Shown here: positions 42,543-50,653 of the stretch, one piece after another
How positions within the stretch are numbered: the stretch's first letter is position 1
How the letters are laid out: each line of letters begins with the position of its first letter
Assembly: GCA_035561075.1 (NCBI GenBank)
Contig: DATMYF010000109.1
Span: 24,834-88,833 of the forward strand
Length of the DNA stretch: 64,000 bases
Direction of reading: 5' to 3'
Source: JAMCRM01 sp035561075
GTDB taxonomy: Bacteria > Acidobacteriota > Terriglobia > Bryobacterales > Bryobacteraceae
Program-made: the position numbers and the translations under genes
Notes under the pieces: generated by a model
Seen by the model: the letters and a program-made list of their open reading frames with translations, nothing else
What the model was told of the DNA's origin: nothing
The model's database searches: none

Positions 42543-43295
42543 TCACCTCACCGGCCGGGTGCCACGCCGCCGTTTGCTGATTCGCGGTTCCAGTTGCGCC
42601 ACGCGCTCCCGAAGTTCCTGGTTCTCCTTTTCCTGTTGAATGAGGTGAAGCGTGAGCTCCTCGACTTTGGCCAGGAGCTTGGCCTGCATGTCCCACAGGC
42701 TGACGCCCTGGGCCTTGACTTCCGCTTCTGTGGGGATCTCCGGCAGGTGGTGGTGCTTCTGGATGAACGCGTTGACTTCGCTCAACGGGCGCAGGCAGTA
42801 GCCGGGCCGGAAGACGTAATCCGACCAGCCGGTGTTGGTGACGATGATATCCTGGGCGCCGATATTCCCGTTGACCGCCAGCTTGTATTGCGGGTTGGTC
42901 GTCCCGATGCCCACGTTGCCGGTGGCTCCGACGACACGCATCAGTTCCGCACCACTCCCATTGAGGAATCTCGTGTCTGCGGCGCTTCTAAAGCGGATGT
43001 GCGTGTTGGAGTATAGCCCGGTATCCCAGCCGCCCGTATTCTCCAGTTCTATGTAGCCATTTTGACCCCCGCCCGCGTCGTTCACCCTAATCACACCATT
43101 TACTACAAGCTTCTGGTTGGGGCTCGCCGTCCCTATCCCGATGTTACCGCCGTTGTAGTAGATGGGACCGGTCGGTCCGCCGGTCCATTGGCCGCATAGC
43201 GAACTGGGCAAGAGGATTATGAGAAGGGCCGCTGGCATCAGCATCTTCGCGGCGGGCGCGCGCCCGCACCCGGGAATTAGCTTGAGAGTCCTCAT
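42543..43295 (-). CDS. Tail-fibre-like secreted protein with coiled coil, paralogue 1
   Basis: A 250-residue protein. After a hydrophobic N-terminus (signal-like, about 12-36: AAKMLMPAALLIILLPSSLC), it has repeated GIGT(A/T)(S/N)PNQKL segments like phage tail fibres or cell-wall anchor beta strands. The C-terminal 110 residues carry WSDYVFRPGYCLRPLSEVNA, HHHLPEIPTEAEVKAQGVSL and a coiled coil ELTLHLIQQEKENQELRERV. Similar sequences occur in many Bacteroidota and Acidobacteriota proteins called tail fibre or bZIP-like. It overlaps paralogue 2 by 4 bp (ATGA) and precedes the repeat protein by 5 bp. Likely a trimeric surface protein; no enzyme motif seen. Confidence 0.7.
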   Translation of the reverse strand: MRTLKLIPGCGRAPAAKMLMPAALLIILLPSSLCGQWTGGPTGPIYYNGGNIGIGTASPNQKLVVNGVIRVNDAGGGQNGYIELENTGGWDTGLYSNTHIRFRSAADTRFLNGSGAELMRVVGATGNVGIGTTNPQYKLAVNGNIGAQDIIVTNTGWSDYVFRPGYCLRPLSEVNAFIQKHHHLPEIPTEAEVKAQGVSLWDMQAKLLAKVEELTLHLIQQEKENQELRERVAQLEPRISKRRRGTRPVR

Positions 43296-44068
43296 TGATT
43301 TACCTCTCTGGAACCGCCGGCTGTTGTGGAACGCACTACTCTGGCCAACTGCGCTTGAACCTCACGGATCTGTTGCCGCAACTCTCGATTCTGCGCTTCC
43401 ACTTGATTGTTCCTGTCGTGCTCCTGGATCATGTGCAGAGTGAGTTCCTCGATCTTCGCCAGCAGTTTGGCCTGCATGTCGCCCACACTGATCCCCTTCT
43501 CCTTCACTTCCGCTTCGGAGGGTATACCCGGCAGGTGGTGATGCACCTGGATATAGGCGCTGATCTCCCTCAACGGTCGCAGGTGGTAGCCAGGACGGAA
43601 GACATAGTCAGACCAAGGGGCGTTGGTGACAATGATGTCCCGGGCTCCGACGGTCCCCTCTACGGCCAGTTTGTAGGAGCCAGGGTTTGGCGTGCCGATG
43701 CCCACGTTGCCGCGGTCCAGTACGAGCGTGTTGGAGTAGAGCGCACCATCATTTGTCAAATCGAATGCATACTTGACGATGCCCGTCGATACATTCTTCC
43801 GGAGCAAGAGGGAATACGCATCCTCCGCCCATTGATAGCTCCATCTCTGGACACCGCTGTCCCCCAAAACAGCTGCAGTGGTAATCTGAAGCGGAACCGT
43901 CGGGCTCGTCGTCCCGATCCCCACGTTGCCGTTATTGTAATAGATGTTGGAGCCGCTGGTCTGCCATTGTCCCCACGCCGTCTGCGGTGCCACCGCCATC
44001 GAAAGCAAGGCCAAGCCGGTCATCAACACTCCTCGGTGATCCCTCAGATATGAGCATGTACGAATCAT
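43292..44068 (-). CDS. Tail-fibre-like secreted protein with coiled coil, paralogue 2
   Basis: A 258-residue paralogue of the preceding gene: TSPTVPLQITT and GTPNPGSYKLAVEGTVGARDI in the middle, then WSDYVFRPGYHLRPLREISA, HHHLPGIPSEAEVKEKGISV, and a coiled-coil end (ELTLHMIQEHDRNNQVEAQN). The N-terminus (about 17-33, VLMTGLALLSMAVAPQTAWG) is signal-like. It is the first gene of the rhs 1 operon and is 125 bp from the divergent recombinase gene, so the operon promoter must be in that gap. The downstream neighbour starts within its stop (ATGA). Confidence 0.7.
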   Translation of the reverse strand: MIRTCSYLRDHRGVLMTGLALLSMAVAPQTAWGQWQTSGSNIYYNNGNVGIGTTSPTVPLQITTAAVLGDSGVQRWSYQWAEDAYSLLLRKNVSTGIVKYAFDLTNDGALYSNTLVLDRGNVGIGTPNPGSYKLAVEGTVGARDIIVTNAPWSDYVFRPGYHLRPLREISAYIQVHHHLPGIPSEAEVKEKGISVGDMQAKLLAKIEELTLHMIQEHDRNNQVEAQNRELRQQIREVQAQLARVVRSTTAGGSREVNQ

Positions 44069-44193
44069 TTCTGCTTTCCTCTCGACTTGGATTCATCCCG
44101 GTCCGCCGTTAAGCCACCGGCCTGGGCCAAACTCCGCAAGGTGCGAACGAAGGTAACCTGTTCGCGCCCGCATCGAGCGGCCTGGAGATTCGC

Positions 44194-45060
44194 ATGATTA
44201 CTGCTGCTTCCAACCCGACAAATACAAAACTGGAACGGAAACTCGAAGCGTTTGCCGAGTATCTCTGCGCCCTGCGCGGTCTCACAGAGTGCACCATCCT
44301 CGGATACGTCAGCGCCATCCGCCGGCTTTACCCCACCATCGGCCTGAACCCCGCGCATCAGGTTCTGGATTCGCTGATCGTCAAAGTGCGCGAGGCGGGT
44401 GCTTCCTATAGCCACGTCGTCAACACCTCGCTCGCCCTCGAAAGGTACACCGAATTCATCGGCAACCCGATCCGCCTCGGCCGCCCCAAGAAACCCAAGC
44501 GCATGATTGGCGGTACTCTTTGTGAGGCGGAAATCACCCTCATGCTCGCCGCCACCCGCAACATCCGCGAGAAGGCCATCTTGACCTCGCTCGCGTATTC
44601 CGGACTGCGAAACAAAGAGCTGTGCGGGTTGAGAATTGCCGACGTCGATGTCGCCTCGCAGGTGATCCATGTCCATCGCGGCAAAGGGCTGAAGGACCTG
44701 GACGCTTCCATCGCGGCGCCCTGCGCCGGCGTGGTGCTCGAATATCTGCATCGTGACCGGCCCGGAGCCGGCCCCGAGGAGCCGCTGTTCGTGACCCTCC
44801 AGAAGGGCAACCCTTACCGGCCGCAGGACTTCCGCACGCTTGTCCATGTCGTTGCCAAACGGGCCGGCATCAGCAAGCGCGTCCACCCGCACCTGTTTCG
44901 GCACTCGCTTGCCACGAACATGCTGATCCGCGGCGCGCATATCCTGGCTATCAAAGAGCAGCTTGGCCATGCCTTTGTCGAGACCACCATGGTGTACCTG
45001 CACGCCGCGCCCATCGCCATGCAGGCACAGTACCGGTTCTTCGCGCCCAGCTATCTGTGA
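44194..45060 (+). CDS. Tyrosine recombinase/integrase (XerC/D-like)
   Basis: A 288-residue site-specific recombinase with an N-terminal SAM-like core-binding domain (about 10-95) and a C-terminal catalytic domain. All catalytic residues can be seen: R139 (SGLRNKEL), K164 (HRGKGLKD), H233 and R236 (HPHLFRHSLAT), H259 (LGHAFVE) and Y268 (MVYLH). It is thus probably active. It lies between the two tail-fibre-like genes (divergent) and a CarboxypepD-like gene (convergent), and about 1 kb left of an inverted repeat that may be its site. An overlapping minus-strand ORF at 44065-45147 is its shadow. Confidence 0.92.
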   Translation: MITAASNPTNTKLERKLEAFAEYLCALRGLTECTILGYVSAIRRLYPTIGLNPAHQVLDSLIVKVREAGASYSHVVNTSLALERYTEFIGNPIRLGRPKKPKRMIGGTLCEAEITLMLAATRNIREKAILTSLAYSGLRNKELCGLRIADVDVASQVIHVHRGKGLKDLDASIAAPCAGVVLEYLHRDRPGAGPEEPLFVTLQKGNPYRPQDFRTLVHVVAKRAGISKRVHPHLFRHSLATNMLIRGAHILAIKEQLGHAFVETTMVYLHAAPIAMQAQYRFFAPSYL

Positions 45061-45085
45061 GTCGATCAGCGGCATGGGCCTGGGC

Positions 45086-45859
45086 TCAGGGCAGCAAACC
45101 CAGCACGAAAAACGTAAAGCTCTTCGGGTTGGCATCCCCAGTCGCATGTTGGAACGTCTGCTGGCTGGCGTTGGCGGGGAGCGCGACGCCGGTCGAATCG
45201 CCCAACTTCAGGTCGCGGCTGGCGATGTAGAGCTTCAATGCGGTGTTGCGCGGCACGGCAAGCTGATAGCTGTAAGTCGTAATCCCGCCCTGGAGGCCTC
45301 CGGCCGCGGGCGGGTTGCCAGCGAGGCGGGCGGGATAATACAGCCCCCTTGATCCCCATACGCCGAGCGTCAGTTCCGGGCGGCGGCCATCTTTGGTCTT
45401 TTGGCCCAGGACCTTTTGTGCATCCTGCACTTGGACATTCAGAACCGAGGCGGGCGTAAGTGCGATCTTGATTCCGGCCACCGCTTGCCCCGAGGTCAGG
45501 ACGACCCCTGTGGGGCCGCCGTTCCATTGGCATGGGTCCAGGTATTGATCACCGGCCTGCACACACAACGAGTACTTGCCATCTACGAGGCCCTGAATCT
45601 GGAACGCGCCATCGCCGCCGGACTTTGTGCTCTTGGCCGATGGCGGAGTTCCCAACCGGCTTGCGACCACCAAGGCGGCCGGTACGGGCTTTTGCGTCTT
45701 GGCATCCACTACCGTTCCTTGAATGCTTACCGTCTTTGTTTGTCCGATGGCCGCCGAGGCCGTAAGCAGTAGAAGCAAGGAAAGGGCTGTTCCGGTGTGG
45801 GCACGACTCGCGGTGCCGAGGAGAAACGGCACCGCTTCAGCGCGAAATGCCTTGGGCAT
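45086..45859 (-). CDS. Secreted protein with carboxypeptidase-regulatory-like domain
   Basis: A 257-residue exported protein. A signal-like segment lies at about 20-39 (TGTALSLLLLLTASAAIGQ), possibly with a later start than the ATG at 45859 given the unusual 20-residue lead. The domain at about 42-135 (IQGTVVDAKTQKPVPAALVV, GDGAFQIQGLVDGKYSLCVQ) is of the CarboxypepD_reg/transthyretin-like type that often begins Oar-like receptors in this phylum; here it is followed only by a beta-rich 120 residues. No barrel is present. The function is unknown. Confidence 0.65.
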   Translation of the reverse strand: MPKAFRAEAVPFLLGTASRAHTGTALSLLLLLTASAAIGQTKTVSIQGTVVDAKTQKPVPAALVVASRLGTPPSAKSTKSGGDGAFQIQGLVDGKYSLCVQAGDQYLDPCQWNGGPTGVVLTSGQAVAGIKIALTPASVLNVQVQDAQKVLGQKTKDGRRPELTLGVWGSRGLYYPARLAGNPPAAGGLQGGITTYSYQLAVPRNTALKLYIASRDLKLGDSTGVALPANASQQTFQHATGDANPKSFTFFVLGLLP

Positions 45860-46020
45860 GTGCGACTCCGAAGTTCAGCAATATCGCAGAGTAGAAGCTC
45901 CGAAAGTAGAGCATTTACCGAACGCTGTCAAGAACTAATCGTGAATAATCTTGAAACTAACGGAAAAAATACTGGTGGAGATTATCGAGGGGACCCGAGT
46001 ATTTTGGCGGGTCGAGAATA

Positions 46021-46057
46021 GGTGTCCGCGGCATAATCCGCCGGATTACGCGACACC
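46021..46057. repeat. Interrupted inverted repeat between the recombinase region and the phage head module
   Basis: GGTGTC-c-GCG-gca-TAATCC then gcc, then GGATTA-CGCG-ACACC: the outer arms GGTGTC/GACACC and inner arms TAATCC/GGATTA pair, giving a 37-bp interrupted dyad. It lies in a 270-bp gene-free gap (45860-46139) and could be a recombinase target or hairpin. The rest of the gap shows nothing recognisable. Confidence 0.45.
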
Positions 46058-46139
46058 CTGCGCAAATGTGATCCCCCGGCTCCCGGCCAGCACCGGTTAG
46101 GCGCGTGATCCGGTCCGGCTATCTCAATCGTTGATCCGA

Positions 46140-46343
46140 ATGTACACCGAACAGCAACTTCAGGCGCTTCGCGCTGCGCTGGCGACCGGGGTGCGCCGGG
46201 TGCGCTTCGGCGACCGCGAAATCGAGTACCGCACCATTGACGAACTGAAAAGCGCGATCGCGGCGGCTGAGGCCGATATCGCGAAGGCAAGCGGCACCCC
46301 GCAGGTCCGGCAGATTCGCATCTCCACGCAGAAGGGCTTCTAA
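46140..46343 (+). CDS. Phage head-tail joining protein (lambda gpW-like)
   Basis: A 67-residue protein (MYTEQQLQALRAALATGVRR, then VRFGDREIEYRTIDELKSAI) of the gpW head-joining type, which completes the lambda head after DNA packaging. The family pattern of a first helix, a beta hairpin and a second helix is easily seen. ATG at 46140 is preferred; a TTG at 46131 is possible. In lambda, the order is terminase A, W, B; here no terminase precedes it, and the portal gene follows after 4 bp. Confidence 0.75.
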   Translation: MYTEQQLQALRAALATGVRRVRFGDREIEYRTIDELKSAIAAAEADIAKASGTPQVRQIRISTQKGF

Positions 46344-46347
46344 CGTC

Positions 46348-47802
46348 TTGGGCTTCTGGAAACGGCTGTTACATGCTGCCGCGCCACGCATTGGCGCCGC
46401 CGCAGATTACGACGCCGCGTCCGGCACGCGCCGGGTCGCCGGATGGGCGCCGGTGACGAGCGACGTCAACACGCTCGTCTTCCGCAACGCCGACACGCTG
46501 CGGTCCCGCGCGCGGGATATGGTGCGGCGAAATCCTTGGGCGACCAACGCTCTCGATGCCTTCGTGGGCAACTGCGTTGGCACCGGCATCAAGCCGCAGG
46601 CGCTCAATCTGGATCCGCGCATGAAAGAGCAAATCCAGGCGCTGTGGCTGCGCTGGACCGATGAAGCCGACGCCAGCGGCGTGACCGATTTCTACGGCCT
46701 TCAGGCGCTGGCCTGCCGCGCAGTAATGGAGGCCGGGGAGTGCTTCATCCGGCTGCGGTCGCGCCTGCCCAAGGACGGCCTCTCGGTCCCGCTGCAACTG
46801 CAGTTGATCGAGGCGGAACACCTGCCGACGGGAGAGACCCGAAAGCTACCGAACGGGAATTACATCCGGGCCGGAATCGAGTTCAACGGCATTGGCAGGC
46901 GCGTTGCCTATCACCTTCATCGGGAGCATCCCGGCGACGCACTCAACCCCATGTTCTCGACGGAGTTGGTGCGGGTGCCGGCCGATTACGTGCTGCACCT
47001 GTTCCGTCCGTTGCGGCCCGGCCAACTACGCGGCCAGCCCTGGCTGACCCAGGTACTCATCAAACTCTACGAGCTGGATCAGTACGACGACGCGGAGCTG
47101 GTACGGAAAAAGACGGCGGCCATGTTCGCCGGCTTCGTCACGAAGAACGCTCCGGAGGACCAGATACTCGGCGAATCGTCGCCGGATGCGAACGGCGTGG
47201 TGTTGAGCGGCCTTGAGCCTGGCACGCTGCAAGTTCTGCTGCCCGGCGAGGACGTGAAGTTCTCAACCCCCGCCGACGTCGGCGCCAGCTACGAGACTTT
47301 TATGCGGGTGCAGTTGCGCTCGATCGCCGCCGGCATGGGGATCACCTATGAGCAGTTGACCGGCGACCTCACCGGCGTGAACTACTCCTCTATCCGAGCC
47401 GGGTTGCTCGAGTTCCGGCGGCGCTGCGAACAGTTCCAGCACCAGGTAATGGTCTTCCAGATGTGCCGCCCGATCTGGCAGCGCTGGATCCGGGACGCGA
47501 TTCTCAGCGGGGCTCTGAAGCTTGCGGCCGATCAGTCCGGAAGTCTCGAAGCCAAGTGGATTCCGCCCGGCTTCGCCTGGGTCGATCCGCTGAAGGACAT
47601 CAAGGCGCAGATCATGGCCGTGCGGGCGGGCTTCAAGAGCCGCTCCGAAGTCGTTTCCGAACAGGGCTACGACGCCGAGACCATTGACCGCGAGATCGCG
47701 GGTGACAACGCCCGGGCCGACGCGCTCGGGCTGGCCTACGAGTCCGACCCCCGAAAGGAAAGCAATGAATCATCTACCCCATCTGGCAACGCGGATCTTT
47801 GA
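46348..47802 (+). CDS. Phage portal protein (lambda gpB family)
   Basis: A 484-residue portal protein, starting with TTG just after the gpW stop. Family motifs are TLRSRARDMVRRNPWATNAL and DAFVGNCVGTGIKPQ near the start, WRWTDEADASG-like LWLRWTDEADASGVTDFYGL, QLIEAEHLPT, and the middle FRPLRPGQLRGQPWL and GITYEQLTGDLTGVNYSSIR. This is a full-length match in layout to lambda-type portals that form the ring for DNA passage. The C-terminal end overlaps the protease gene by 38 bp. Confidence 0.93.
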   Translation: MGFWKRLLHAAAPRIGAAADYDAASGTRRVAGWAPVTSDVNTLVFRNADTLRSRARDMVRRNPWATNALDAFVGNCVGTGIKPQALNLDPRMKEQIQALWLRWTDEADASGVTDFYGLQALACRAVMEAGECFIRLRSRLPKDGLSVPLQLQLIEAEHLPTGETRKLPNGNYIRAGIEFNGIGRRVAYHLHREHPGDALNPMFSTELVRVPADYVLHLFRPLRPGQLRGQPWLTQVLIKLYELDQYDDAELVRKKTAAMFAGFVTKNAPEDQILGESSPDANGVVLSGLEPGTLQVLLPGEDVKFSTPADVGASYETFMRVQLRSIAAGMGITYEQLTGDLTGVNYSSIRAGLLEFRRRCEQFQHQVMVFQMCRPIWQRWIRDAILSGALKLAADQSGSLEAKWIPPGFAWVDPLKDIKAQIMAVRAGFKSRSEVVSEQGYDAETIDREIAGDNARADALGLAYESDPRKESNESSTPSGNADL

Positions 47803-48967
47803 TACCCCGCTGCTCATCGCACCGCAGAAGCTCGACGTGATCCTCTCGGTGCTTGCGCCGCGGCTGGGGCTTGGTGCGGCGCCGGTGACCGCTGCGGTGA
47901 CTTCGGAACGCACTCCGAGGAAGCCGTACGAGATCACGCCGCATGGCATCGCCATTATTCCCATTGAGGGAACCCTGGTGCACAAGGGGTACGGCCTCGA
48001 TGCGCTCTCGGGTCTCCGTTCCTACGTGGAGATCCAGCAGGAGATCGAGGACGCCGCCACGGACCCGGCGATTCGCGGCATTCTTCTCGATGTCGATTCG
48101 CCGGGGGGCGAGGTGGCCGGCGCCTTCGATCTGGCCGATACCGTGTTCAGGGCGCGCGGCGCCAAGCCGGTCTACGCCGCCGCCAACAATGACGCTTTCA
48201 GTGCGGCGTATCTGCTGGCCTCCGGGGCTGAGCGCTTGTACGCAAGCCGCACCTCCGGCGTGGGCAGCATCGGCGTCATCGTCAGCCATGTGGACGTTAG
48301 CGCCAGCGATGAGAAGCTCGGCTACAAGTACACCATCATTCACGCGGGCGCCCGCAAGGCCGACTTTCATCCTCACGCCCCGCTGAGCGAGGAGGCCTAT
48401 GGCGTGCTCGCCGCCGAGATCGAGCGCACTTACGGGCTGCTCGTGAGCACGGTGGCGCGCAATCGCGGCGTGGCGGAGACGTCGATCCGGGAGACGGAAG
48501 CCGCGCTTTACTTCGGCGGCGACGCCCTCGCGGCGGGACTGGCCGACCGGATCGGCACGCGCCAGGAAGCCCTGGCCGATCTTCGCGGGACTGTAAAGGC
48601 CCGCAACACGTCAATCCATCTCCAAGGGAGAACCAGCATGAACGAAGAACAGCATGCGGCGGAGCCTTCCGCCGTGGATATCGAAGCCATCCGCACGGAG
48701 GCTCGCCGGCAGGGCTATGCCGAGGCGCGGGAGGTCGTGGAACTGTGCGCCTTGGCCGGCATGCCGGCGAAAGCCGCCGCGCTGTTGGCGAACCAGGTCG
48801 CCCCGGCCGAGGCCAGGCAGAGCCTGTTGGAGGCCCGCACCGCCGAGGAGCCCCCGGAGATTCGCTCGCACGTGATGCCCGACACCGGAACCGGCGCGAG
48901 TGCCAAGCCTGAAGGCAGTCCGGTGATGAAGGCCGTCGAGCGGCTCGCCGGGAAAGGAGCAAATTGA
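47765..48967 (+). CDS. Phage capsid protease (S49/lambda gpC-like) fused to scaffold
   Basis: A 400-residue protein. The ATG at 47765 lies inside the portal gene end (38-bp overlap). Residues about 55-285 are an S49-type serine protease like lambda gpC: IIPIEGTLVHKGYGLDALSG, LLDVDSPGGEVAGAFDL, the nucleophile region NNDAFSAAYLLASGA, and RTSGVGSIGVIVSH. The C-terminal 110 residues are helical and charged and correspond to scaffold. An internal in-frame ATG at 48638 with an AAGGGAG upstream would produce the scaffold alone, as lambda Nu3 does inside gpC. It processes the prohead. Confidence 0.9.
   Translation: MNHLPHLATRIFDTPLLIAPQKLDVILSVLAPRLGLGAAPVTAAVTSERTPRKPYEITPHGIAIIPIEGTLVHKGYGLDALSGLRSYVEIQQEIEDAATDPAIRGILLDVDSPGGEVAGAFDLADTVFRARGAKPVYAAANNDAFSAAYLLASGAERLYASRTSGVGSIGVIVSHVDVSASDEKLGYKYTIIHAGARKADFHPHAPLSEEAYGVLAAEIERTYGLLVSTVARNRGVAETSIRETEAALYFGGDALAAGLADRIGTRQEALADLRGTVKARNTSIHLQGRTSMNEEQHAAEPSAVDIEAIRTEARRQGYAEAREVVELCALAGMPAKAAALLANQVAPAEARQSLLEARTAEEPPEIRSHVMPDTGTGASAKPEGSPVMKAVERLAGKGAN
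48638..48967 (+). CDS. Nested scaffold protein (Nu3-like), in-frame internal start
   Basis: The internal start MNEEQHAAEPSAVDIEAIRT has an AAGGGAG motif 7 nt before it (48624-48630), inside the protease gene and in the same frame. The product would be 109 residues, helical, with the ending GSPVMKAVERLAGKGAN. Lambda makes its scaffold Nu3 in the same way. Evidence is the ribosome-binding site and the known arrangement. Confidence 0.5.
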   Translation: MNEEQHAAEPSAVDIEAIRTEARRQGYAEAREVVELCALAGMPAKAAALLANQVAPAEARQSLLEARTAEEPPEIRSHVMPDTGTGASAKPEGSPVMKAVERLAGKGAN

Positions 48968-48968
48968 G

Positions 48969-49637
48969 ATGCCTGTACAAGCGGAAGGCAAGTATTTGGG
49001 CGACTGGCTGAAATTCGAAGCGGAGAATCAGTACAGCCGCGACGTGGTCACCATCCTCGCAGGCAGCGGCGCCGCACGCGAGTTGCTCACCGGCATGGTT
49101 CTCGGCCGCGTCACCAAGGGCGCCGCCGCGAGCGCTGCCGTGGCCGGCAACACCGGTGACGGCGCCATCACCGCCGCGCCCGCCGTGGGCGCCGGCGCCA
49201 AGCCCGGCGTTTACCGGGTCGTCTGCATCGAACCCGCGGTGGACGGCGGCAAGTTCGCCGTCGAGGATCCGAATGGAATCCTGATCGGCGTGGCCACGGT
49301 GGGCATCGAGTTCACGAACCATCTCACCTTCACGATCGCCGATGGCGCTGCGGATTTCGTTGCGGGAGACACTTTCACCATCACGGTGGCCGCGGGCTCC
49401 GGAAAGGTGAAGCAGATCGACTTCGCGGCCACCGACGGTAGCGATGTAGCCAGCGGCCTCCTGCTTCTCGACACGACTGCGCCGGACGGCGCCGATAGGT
49501 CCGGCGTGGCGATTGTCCGCAACGCCATCGTCTCGGACAATGGAATCACTTGGCCGGCGGGAACCACCGCGAACCAGAAGAGCGCTGCCATCGCGCAGTT
49601 GAAGACGGCGGGCATCCTCGTCCGTCAAGGAGCCTGA
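48969..49637 (+). CDS. Phage head decoration protein (lambda gpD-like)
   Basis: A 222-residue protein. The GGAAAGGAG ribosome-binding site supports the ATG at 48969. The N-terminal part (YLGDWLKFEAENQYSRDVVT, ILAGSG) and the C-terminal KQIDFAATDGSDVASGLLLL, with final SAAIAQLKTAGILVRQGA, match head decoration (HDPD) proteins, which stabilise the expanded capsid. A central beta-rich insertion (about 60-130) makes it longer than gpD (110 residues), as in other large gpD-like proteins. It follows the protease by 1 bp. Confidence 0.85.
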   Translation: MPVQAEGKYLGDWLKFEAENQYSRDVVTILAGSGAARELLTGMVLGRVTKGAAASAAVAGNTGDGAITAAPAVGAGAKPGVYRVVCIEPAVDGGKFAVEDPNGILIGVATVGIEFTNHLTFTIADGAADFVAGDTFTITVAAGSGKVKQIDFAATDGSDVASGLLLLDTTAPDGADRSGVAIVRNAIVSDNGITWPAGTTANQKSAAIAQLKTAGILVRQGA

Positions 49638-49640
49638 TCC

Positions 49641-50648
49641 ATGATCCTTAACCCCTTTTCGACCGACGCTTTCAATATGGCGGCGCTGACCGCCGCCATC
49701 AACAAGATCCCCAACACCTACGGGCGTCTGGAGCAGTTGAACCTGATGGCGCCGCAGGGCGTCCGCACCCGCACGATCATTATCGAGGAGATGAGCGGAG
49801 TGCTGAACCTGCTACCCACGCAGCCGGTGGGTGCGCCCGGCACGCTCGGCACGGTGGGCAAGCGCAAGGTGCGCTCCTTTGTCATCCCGCACATCCCGCA
49901 TGACGACGCGGTGCTGCCCGAGGAGGTCCAGGGTATCCGCGCTTTCGGCTCCGAAACCGAGATGGACGCCCTGGCGAACCTGCTCGCGCAGAAACTCCAG
50001 AACATGCGCAACAAGCACGCCATCACGCTGGAGTACCTGCGTATGGGCGCGCTCAAGGGCGTGATTCTCGATGCCGACGGCTCGACGCTCTACGACCTCT
50101 ACACGGAGTTCGGCATCACGGCGAAGACGGTCAACTTCGCGCTGACCACCGCGGCGACCGAGGTGCTGTTGAAGGTGCTCGAAGTGAAGCGCCACATCGA
50201 GGACAATCTCAAGGGCGAGTTTATGACGGGCATCATGTGCCTGTGCTCGCAGGGCTTCTACGACGCCTTCACCACGCACGCGAAGGTGAAGGAGGCGTTC
50301 ACGTACTATCAGCGCAACCAGCAGTTGGGGAACGACTACCGCACCGGCTTCACCTTTGGCGGCATCACGTTCGAGGAGTACCGGGGCCAGGCGACCGACG
50401 CCGCCGGGAACGTGCGGAAGTTCATCGCCGACGACGAGGCGCATTTCTTCCCGCTCGGGACGGCGAACACGTTCCGCACGCATTTCGCACCCGCCGATTT
50501 CAACGAGACCGCGAACACGCTGGGACTGCCGCTCTACGCCAAGCAGGAGCCGCGCAAATTCGGGCGCGGGACCGACCTGCACACGCAGCAGAACCCGCTG
50601 CCGATCTGCCTGCGGCCGGAGGTTCTGGTCAAGGCCACGAAGGCGTAG
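49641..50648 (+). CDS. Phage major capsid protein (lambda gpE family)
   Basis: A 335-residue capsid protein of the gpE family (Phage_cap_E). Recognisable parts are NPFSTDAFNMAALTAAINKI near the start, RTRTIIIEEMSGVLNLLPTQ, the conserved FVIPHIPHDDAVLPEEVQGI, YTEFGITAKTVNFALTT, and the end KQEPRKFGRGTDLHTQQNPL. The gene follows the decoration gene with a clear AAGGAG. The complete length suggests that it can form capsids if expressed. Confidence 0.93.
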   Translation: MILNPFSTDAFNMAALTAAINKIPNTYGRLEQLNLMAPQGVRTRTIIIEEMSGVLNLLPTQPVGAPGTLGTVGKRKVRSFVIPHIPHDDAVLPEEVQGIRAFGSETEMDALANLLAQKLQNMRNKHAITLEYLRMGALKGVILDADGSTLYDLYTEFGITAKTVNFALTTAATEVLLKVLEVKRHIEDNLKGEFMTGIMCLCSQGFYDAFTTHAKVKEAFTYYQRNQQLGNDYRTGFTFGGITFEEYRGQATDAAGNVRKFIADDEAHFFPLGTANTFRTHFAPADFNETANTLGLPLYAKQEPRKFGRGTDLHTQQNPLPICLRPEVLVKATKA

Positions 50649-50653
50649 GCGCC

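Noticed and set aside
44065..45147. 360-codon minus-strand ORF opposite the recombinase
   Set aside because: The plus strand encodes a recombinase with all catalytic residues; the opposite frame has no recognisable features.
45860..46139. Search for a terminase large-subunit end before the gpW-like gene
   Set aside because: All three plus frames have stops and no terminase-like ending; recorded as absent.
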